Shown here piece after piece: positions 60,139-64,000 of a stretch of DNA of 64,000 nucleotides. Numbering within the stretch: position 1 is the first letter of the stretch; each line of letters opens with the position of its first letter. A program made the position numbers and the translations under genes. The notes beneath the pieces are model-generated. The model was not told the DNA's origin. It searched no databases and worked only from the letters and a program-made list of their open reading frames with translations. Origin of the DNA: UMGS1590 sp963558655 (GTDB taxonomy: Bacteria; Bacillota; Peptococcia; Peptococcales; Peptococcaceae); contig CAUWHJ010000009.1 of the NCBI GenBank assembly GCA_963558655.1, positions 33,775 to 97,774 of the forward strand, given 5' to 3'.

Positions 60139-60190
60139 AATTGAGAGCAGCGTATCCAAGTAGCATCTCTATCCCCTTTTGCAAGAATAG
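60123..60190 (+). promoter_or_regulatory. Leader-peptide stem (attenuator arm)
   Basis: CTATTCTTGCAA (60123-60134) is the exact complement of TTGCAAGAATAG (60179-60190). The first arm lies inside leader peptide 1, so a ribosome on the leader would block this pairing. A second small hairpin TCACCC/GGGTGA follows at 60209-60228. Confidence 0.6.
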
Positions 60191-60243
60191 GTTCATTGCG
60201 TCACGCTATCACCCTTATGGTTGGGTGAATTGTCGTATATTTT

Positions 60244-60278
60244 GAGCTATGAGCCTTTGGCCATAGCTCTTTATTTTT
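60244..60278 (+). terminator. Attenuator terminator upstream of the ABC-F gene
   Basis: GAGCTATG...GCC (60244-60255) pairs with GGC...CATAGCTC (60259-60269) across a 3-base loop and one bulge, followed by TTTATTTTT. It stands between leader peptide 1 and the ABC-F gene, in the place expected for transcription attenuation. Confidence 0.75.
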
Positions 60279-60296
60279 GAAAGGAAGTGGTTTCAT

Positions 60297-60341
60297 ATGA
60301 GAAAAAACACCCGAGTGATGCGCGAAGGCGATCTCGCATAA
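60297..60341 (+). CDS. Leader peptide 2 of the ABC-F gene (MRKNTRVMREGDLA)
   Basis: Fourteen codons plus TAA with GAAAGGAAG upstream. It lies after the attenuator terminator and 80 bases before the ABC-F start. Its role is unknown; a second layer of translational control is possible. Confidence 0.5.
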   Translation: MRKNTRVMREGDLA

Positions 60342-60420
60342 ATACTCATTGAAGACCCCAACGCGCAGCACCAACTTTGTATTTATTTCATCATGCAACG
60401 TACAAAGGAGGCCTGTACCC

Positions 60421-61884
60421 ATGTCTTTAATTAACATAGAACATCTCACTTTTTCGCACCCGTCAAGTTTGGAACCTGTCTTTGAAGATGTCAGCTTTAA
60501 GCTCGATACAAATTGGAAGCTCGGGCTCATTGGCCGCAACGGGCGTGGCAAAACAACGTTTCTCCATCTTCTTCAAGGGCATTATCCCTACGAAGGATCC
60601 ATTCACTGTCATACGCCTCTTAGCTATTTCCCCGCTTCGATTTCTGACCCAACCCTCTGGACGCTCGATATTCTCACCGACCTCTATCCACTCGCTGAAG
60701 AATGGCAACTTCGCCGCGAACTCAATCTCCTGGATCTCGATGCCGACACGCTGTTCTGGCGTCCTTTTAACACGCTTTCCGGAGGCGAGCAGACAAAAGT
60801 TCTTCTGGCAGGGCTTTTTCTTGACGATACGGTGTTTCCGCTCATTGATGAGCCTACCAATCACCTTGATCTTGAAGGCCGCAAAGCGGTGGCACGCTAT
60901 TTACAGCACAAGAAAGGGTTCATTCTCGTCAGTCACGATCGTACCTTTTTAGACGTCTGTGTAGACCATATTCTTGCCATAAACCATTCAAATATAGAGG
61001 TGCATAGCGGCAATTATTCTTCTTGGCACGAAAATTTCATTCGCCGTGAAACTTGCGAGAAAAATCAAAATGCACGCCTGCAAAAAGAAATTCGCCAACT
61101 TAAACAAGCTGCCCAACGCACTTCATCGTGGTCAGATCGCGTGGAACGCTCAAAAATTGGCGCTGCAGACAAAGGCTACGTTGGTCACATGGCAGCAAAA
61201 ATGATGAAACGCAGCAAAGCCATCGAAGCACGCCGCGAGCGCGCCATCGAAGAAAAAGCGCAGCTTCTCAAAAATTTTGAACGTGAGCAGCCACTCAAAC
61301 TGGTTCCTCTTGTTTATCGCTCTGAACGCCTTGTTTCTTTTGACAATGTCCAAGTCCGTTATGACGATTCTGTTGTTGGCGAACCGCAGTCGTTTACCAT
61401 TCATCGCGGAGACAGGCTCTTTCTTGACGGACCAAACGGCTGTGGTAAATCCAGCCTGCTGCACCTATTGACCAAAACCCCGCCCGAATATAGTGGCAGC
61501 CTGCACATCGCCAGCGGACTCATCATTTCCTATGTACCACAGCACGCTGATATGCTGCAAGGCAGTGTTCTTGACTTCGCAGAAACGCAACAAGTTGATC
61601 TCACGCTCTTCCTTTCCTTCCTTCGCAAAATGGGATTTCCGCGCAGTCAATTCGAACGAGATATGGCAGATTTTTCTGCTGGACAAAAGAAGAAAATTCT
61701 TCTCGCTAAAAGTCTCAGCGAACAAGCTCATCTTTATGTTTGGGATGAACCACTCAACTACATCGACCTCGCTTCCCGTTTACAAATTGAATCTCTCATC
61801 AAAACCTATCAACCAACCATGCTTCTTGTAGAACACGATCTTGCCTTTAGAAATGCCATTGCTACTAATGTCATTCATCTTTAA
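60421..61884 (+). CDS. ABC-F ribosomal protection protein, Lsa-like
   Basis: 487 residues with two ABC ATPase domains and no membrane segment. Domain 1: Walker A GRNGRGKTTFLHLL, signature LSGGEQTKVLLA, Walker B FPLIDEPTNHLDLEG. The inter-domain linker (about 210-300) is a charged helix pair. Domain 2: GPNGCGKSSLLHLL, FSAGQKKKILLA and LYVWDEPLNYIDL. Opening MSLINIEHLTFSHP and the overall layout resemble Lsa/Vga-type ABC-F proteins, which remove lincosamide, pleuromutilin and streptogramin A drugs from the ribosome; the actual spectrum is unknown. ATG at 60421 has AAAGGAGG 9 bases upstream. The leader suggests induction by ribosome-targeting drugs. Confidence 0.85.
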   Translation: MSLINIEHLTFSHPSSLEPVFEDVSFKLDTNWKLGLIGRNGRGKTTFLHLLQGHYPYEGSIHCHTPLSYFPASISDPTLWTLDILTDLYPLAEEWQLRRELNLLDLDADTLFWRPFNTLSGGEQTKVLLAGLFLDDTVFPLIDEPTNHLDLEGRKAVARYLQHKKGFILVSHDRTFLDVCVDHILAINHSNIEVHSGNYSSWHENFIRRETCEKNQNARLQKEIRQLKQAAQRTSSWSDRVERSKIGAADKGYVGHMAAKMMKRSKAIEARRERAIEEKAQLLKNFEREQPLKLVPLVYRSERLVSFDNVQVRYDDSVVGEPQSFTIHRGDRLFLDGPNGCGKSSLLHLLTKTPPEYSGSLHIASGLIISYVPQHADMLQGSVLDFAETQQVDLTLFLSFLRKMGFPRSQFERDMADFSAGQKKKILLAKSLSEQAHLYVWDEPLNYIDLASRLQIESLIKTYQPTMLLVEHDLAFRNAIATNVIHL

Positions 61885-61890
61885 AATACA

Positions 61891-61930
61891 AACAGCCCGC
61901 AATGCAAGTAAAAATGCATTACGAGCTGTT
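61891..61930. terminator. Bidirectional terminator after the ABC-F gene
   Basis: 16-bp stem (61891-61906 with 61915-61930) with two G-T pairs, followed by TTTTATTTTT on the plus strand. Convergent with the acetyltransferase gene. Confidence 0.8.
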
Positions 61931-61932
61931 TT

Positions 61933-62508
61933 TTATTTTTCACTATCGACATCCTTTAGATATTTCGCTGGTACACCGCCAACAATCGTACGCGCAGCAA
62001 CATCTTTTGCCACAACAGCACCAGCTGCAACAATAGCACCGTCGCCGATTGTAATACCTGGTAAAATGGTTGCATTAGCGCCAATCCAAACATTTTTGCC
62101 AATATAAACCGGTTTGCCATACATTCCACCACGCCGTTGTGGATTCTGCAAATGATTCAACGTAGCAATGACAACATTATGGCCAATGAGAGTGCCATCA
62201 TCAATAGTAACGCCGCCTTGATCTTGAATTTTCACACCGCTGTTAATGAAAACATGCTTCCCGATTTTAAGATTTTTACCGCAATCACTAAAAAACGGTG
62301 GAAAAAAACCGATCCCTTCCCCAACTTCACGACCAGTCAATTCACAAAAAAGCGCATGAATGGTTTCTGGTTTTCGGTCACAGGTGTTTAACTTCTCGCA
62401 GATGCGGATGGCTTCTTCAGACAAGCGATGCATGATTAAATGAGCGTCACTTTGTCCTTCAATCACCTGACCACTGTCCATAATTGCTAAAAATTCCTTT
62501 ACCGTCAT
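61933..62508 (-). CDS. Maltose/galactoside O-acetyltransferase family protein
   Basis: 191 residues with an N-terminal Mac domain (about 1-60) and a left-handed beta-helix of hexapeptide repeats: NSGVKIQDQGGVTIDDGTLIGHNVVIATLNHL (shown by its motifs GVKIQD and VVIATLNH, where His is the likely catalytic base), VYIGKNVWIGANATILPGITIGDGAIVAAGAVV. Acetylates sugars with acetyl-CoA; physiological acceptor not known. ATG at 62508 has GGAGA upstream; the longer frame from 62580 is not family-like. Single gene. Confidence 0.88.
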   Translation of the reverse strand: MTVKEFLAIMDSGQVIEGQSDAHLIMHRLSEEAIRICEKLNTCDRKPETIHALFCELTGREVGEGIGFFPPFFSDCGKNLKIGKHVFINSGVKIQDQGGVTIDDGTLIGHNVVIATLNHLQNPQRRGGMYGKPVYIGKNVWIGANATILPGITIGDGAIVAAGAVVAKDVAARTIVGGVPAKYLKDVDSEK

Positions 62509-62631
62509 GTAGGCTAATCTCCTCTCATCTGATTGATGCGATTTTATTATATCGCTCCCAGAACATTTATTCCAATGCATCTAACGTATATCTCGTTATG
62601 CATGAAACGCAATAGCCTATGAAATGAATGT

Positions 62632-63027
62632 TTATTCATGACCGTAACCATGATGACCGCCGCCATGACGCCCCTCCGAATGATGGCCACTATGGTTACC
62701 GCAATGACTGCGGTTTTCATTACAGTGATCGCACAAGCCATCATTATTGGCATCAATATAGGCACTGCAAACCGCAGGCCTTTCCTCTGGTTGTCCATCA
62801 CTTTGTCCTGAAGCAACCATTGCCACACGACCAAGGCCATGGTGACCGCTATTTCCATCACAATGATCGCACAAGCCATCGTTGTTGACATCAACATAGG
62901 CACTGCAAACTGCAGCTCTGCTCTCTGGTTGCCCCCCTTGGTTTGAAGCAAACATCGCCATCGGTACCAGCGCAATCACAAACAAACCAACCAAAATTAT
63001 TCCAAGCATTTTTTTCTTAGTTTTCAT
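62632..63027 (-). CDS. Small exported His-rich protein with tandem CxDxNxDGxCDxC repeats
   Basis: 131 residues. A signal peptide or membrane anchor (about 7-28) is followed by two near-identical units, each with AVCSAYxDxNNDGLCDHC, about 45 residues apart, and a His/Gly-rich tail (SGHHSEGRHGGGHHGYGHE). The DxNNDGLCD pattern looks like a calcium-binding or dockerin-type loop with flanking Cys pairs. The DNA repeats are still about 85% alike, so the duplication is recent. Function unknown; metal binding at the cell surface is a guess. AGGAGG precedes the ATG. Confidence 0.65.
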   Translation of the reverse strand: MKTKKKMLGIILVGLFVIALVPMAMFASNQGGQPESRAAVCSAYVDVNNDGLCDHCDGNSGHHGLGRVAMVASGQSDGQPEERPAVCSAYIDANNDGLCDHCNENRSHCGNHSGHHSEGRHGGGHHGYGHE

Positions 63028-63086
63028 GAAAAAACCTCCTTCGGAACCTTTCTTTGCTCAAAAACGTCTCAAAAAGATTAGCCATA

Positions 63087-63662
63087 TTAACTATCAACCT
63101 TTTCTTTAATAATCAAAACCGCCAACGGAGGATCATGCGGTCTGTTCACAAAATCACTGACAACCACCGTATAATGCTTCGCATCCAAATTTTGCAAATG
63201 TGTCAACACGGCATCACGTTCAGCAAAGCCTGTATCACCACCCTGATACACACACAAAGTCATGATGCCGCCGGGTTTTAACAGTGATAGCCCTACATCA
63301 ATCGCCGTTATTGTCGTTTCCGGTTTAGTAGCAATACGATGGTCGCCCCGCGGTAAATAACCAAGATTAAACACAACGGCATCCACAGAATTTGCCGCCG
63401 CATATTTCGCCATCTCTGTATGGCTGTCCTGGATCATCTGAGCTGTTAAACCTGCTTCAGAAAGCCGTTTTCGTGTTGCGGCAATCGCTTCTGGCTGAAT
63501 ATCAAAGGCCAGAACACGACCTTGCTCGCCACTCAAACGGCACAAAAGCTCCGTATCGTAACCATTTCCCGCTGTGGCATCAATACAACAAGCACCTGCC
63601 TGCAAATGACTGCGCCAGTAGCCCTGCACAAGAGAAAGCGTATTGATAGACTGTCGTGCCAT
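63087..63662 (-). CDS. mnmM: Class I SAM methyltransferase, YtqB/MnmM type
   Basis: 191 residues, single Rossmann methyltransferase domain: motif I CIDATAGNGYDTELL, acidic loop AFDIQPEAIAATRKRL, and VVFNLGYLPRGDHRIATKPETT, the NLGYLPxGDH signature of the PF06962 family. The Bacillus subtilis member YtqB has been reported as MnmM, which methylates the wobble aminomethyl-thiouridine of tRNA. Assignment rests on that family. AAGGAG precedes the ATG. Confidence 0.8.
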   Translation of the reverse strand: MARQSINTLSLVQGYWRSHLQAGACCIDATAGNGYDTELLCRLSGEQGRVLAFDIQPEAIAATRKRLSEAGLTAQMIQDSHTEMAKYAAANSVDAVVFNLGYLPRGDHRIATKPETTITAIDVGLSLLKPGGIMTLCVYQGGDTGFAERDAVLTHLQNLDAKHYTVVVSDFVNRPHDPPLAVLIIKEKVDS

Positions 63663-63740
63663 GTATTCATCTCCTTTTTACCATCTCATATCATTATACA
63701 AACTACGATGTGCTTTGTCCAACCATCTCCAAGTACAAAA

Positions 63741-63765
63741 AAGCCTGGAGATCAACTCCAGGCTT
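63741..63765 (-). terminator. Terminator for a leftward transcript from beyond the edge
   Basis: Perfect 10-bp stem AAGCCTGGAG / CTCCAGGCTT with a T run on the minus strand (A run at 63737-63742). No leftward gene is visible in the window to the right, so it probably belonged to a gene now separated by the insertion element, or works for the IS end. Confidence 0.6.
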
Positions 63766-63775
63766 CAGCTTGTCG

Positions 63776-63845
63776 AAAAAGGTCGCCAATAGGTGGCCTT
63801 TTTCTCGCCATACCACCCCACATGCATTAAAATGTATGTGGGGTG
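63776..63845 (+). other. Two hairpins before the transposase start
   Basis: AAAAAGGTCGCC/GGTGGCCTTTTT (63776-63787 with 63792-63803) and CACCCCACAT/ATGTGGGGTG (63814-63823 with 63836-63845). The second ends 6 bases before the transposase ATG and may hide its translation start. They may include the left end of the IS element; the exact end cannot be fixed without the other side. Confidence 0.5.
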
Positions 63846-63851
63846 ATTCAC

Positions 63852-64000
63852 ATGTTAACTAAATATCCTAATAAACGTAACGTCATTGAATTTGTCAGCC
63901 TGGATGCCATGGTTCCGGAAGATCATCTTCTCCGTAAAATAGATGCTGCCATTAACTTCGAAAGAATATATGATTTCGTAGAAGATCTTTACTGTGAAGA
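63852..64000 (+). CDS. IS1182-family transposase, N-terminal fragment
   Basis: The first 49 or so codons of a transposase: KYPNKRNVIEFVSLDAMVP, then DHLLRKIDAAINFERIYDFV, the standard opening of IS1182-type (DDE, TnpA) transposases. It runs off the right edge. No clear ribosome-binding site, and a hairpin covers the start, as is common for IS elements that limit their own expression. Confidence 0.8.
   Translation, partial: MLTKYPNKRNVIEFVSLDAMVPEDHLLRKIDAAINFERIYDFVEDLYCE

Noticed and set aside
60393..60434. 13-codon frame overlapping the ABC-F start
   Set aside because: No ribosome-binding site of its own and it ends inside the ABC-F gene in another frame; chance is the simplest explanation.
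1..64000. CRISPR arrays, tRNA or rRNA genes, prophage
   Set aside because: No regularly spaced repeats, no tRNA-like cloverleaf sequence and no phage structural genes were seen on either strand.

Overview
The window looks like the chromosome of an anaerobic member of the Bacillota (Firmicutes), probably Clostridia or a close relative. The signs are AGGAGG ribosome-binding sites before nearly every gene, two [FeFe]-hydrogenase-family proteins, YolD and DUF1836 proteins, a LytTR regulator, a three-domain SLH surface protein, and the gene order rnc - radical SAM - smc - ftsY. No tRNA, rRNA, CRISPR array or prophage was found. Only the first residues of an IS1182-type transposase appear at the right edge. 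Genus cannot be settled from this sequence alone.

Layout, left to right. 1-5 kb: start of a PLP aminotransferase, replicative helicase dnaB, a glyoxalase, and an IMP dehydrogenase of the unusual Tritrichomonas-like type. 4.2-6.1 kb: an alkylsulfatase-like metallo-beta-lactamase gene broken by an in-frame TAA, and a DUF1836 protein. 6.3-13 kb: a complete phosphate-starvation operon pstSCAB-phoU-phoP-phoR with a Pho box. 13.3-24.1 kb: the most unusual locus. It holds a LytTR response regulator, an AgrC-like kinase interrupted by an amber codon, two paralogous sensor-MFS fusions, an alanine-racemase fusion of 842 residues and an orphan substrate-binding lipoprotein, with a 21-bp-period direct repeat upstream that looks like a LytTR operator. 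24.2-39 kb: core metabolism and housekeeping (nitroreductase, glpX, fba, argS, murE, prmA, a mtaD-type deaminase, ftsY, smc, radical SAM, rnc). 39-44.2 kb: a NifX/NifB-type protein, a possible structured RNA, then a phase-variation module in which a tyrosine recombinase lies next to a 220-bp segment bounded by perfect 20-bp inverted repeats. That segment carries a promoter now pointing at a 1031-residue SLH surface protein. 44.3-50.7 kb: a MerR regulator with a 19-bp-spacer promoter, a two-component/ABC exporter cluster, and a CNNM/CorC-type membrane protein. 51-55.7 kb: monomeric [FeFe] hydrogenase, thioredoxin-like ferredoxin, sensory hydrogenase-PAS protein and SpoIIE-type phosphatase. 55.7-64 kb: YolD and a Y-family polymerase, an aryl-sulfotransferase-like protein, an HD protein, an Lsa-type ABC-F protein behind a leader-peptide attenuator, an acetyltransferase, a small repeat protein, an MnmM-type methyltransferase and the IS fragment.

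Three regions look most worth following. The invertible promoter at 43125-43344 can be explained almost entirely from the sequence. The 13.3-24.1 kb sensor/racemase operon does not match a system I can name. The ABC-F leader at 60055-60420 has two mini-ORFs and a terminator. Two otherwise well-preserved genes (4215-5480 and 21966-23243) each carry a single in-frame stop, which suggests recent decay, a population variant or a sequencing error.
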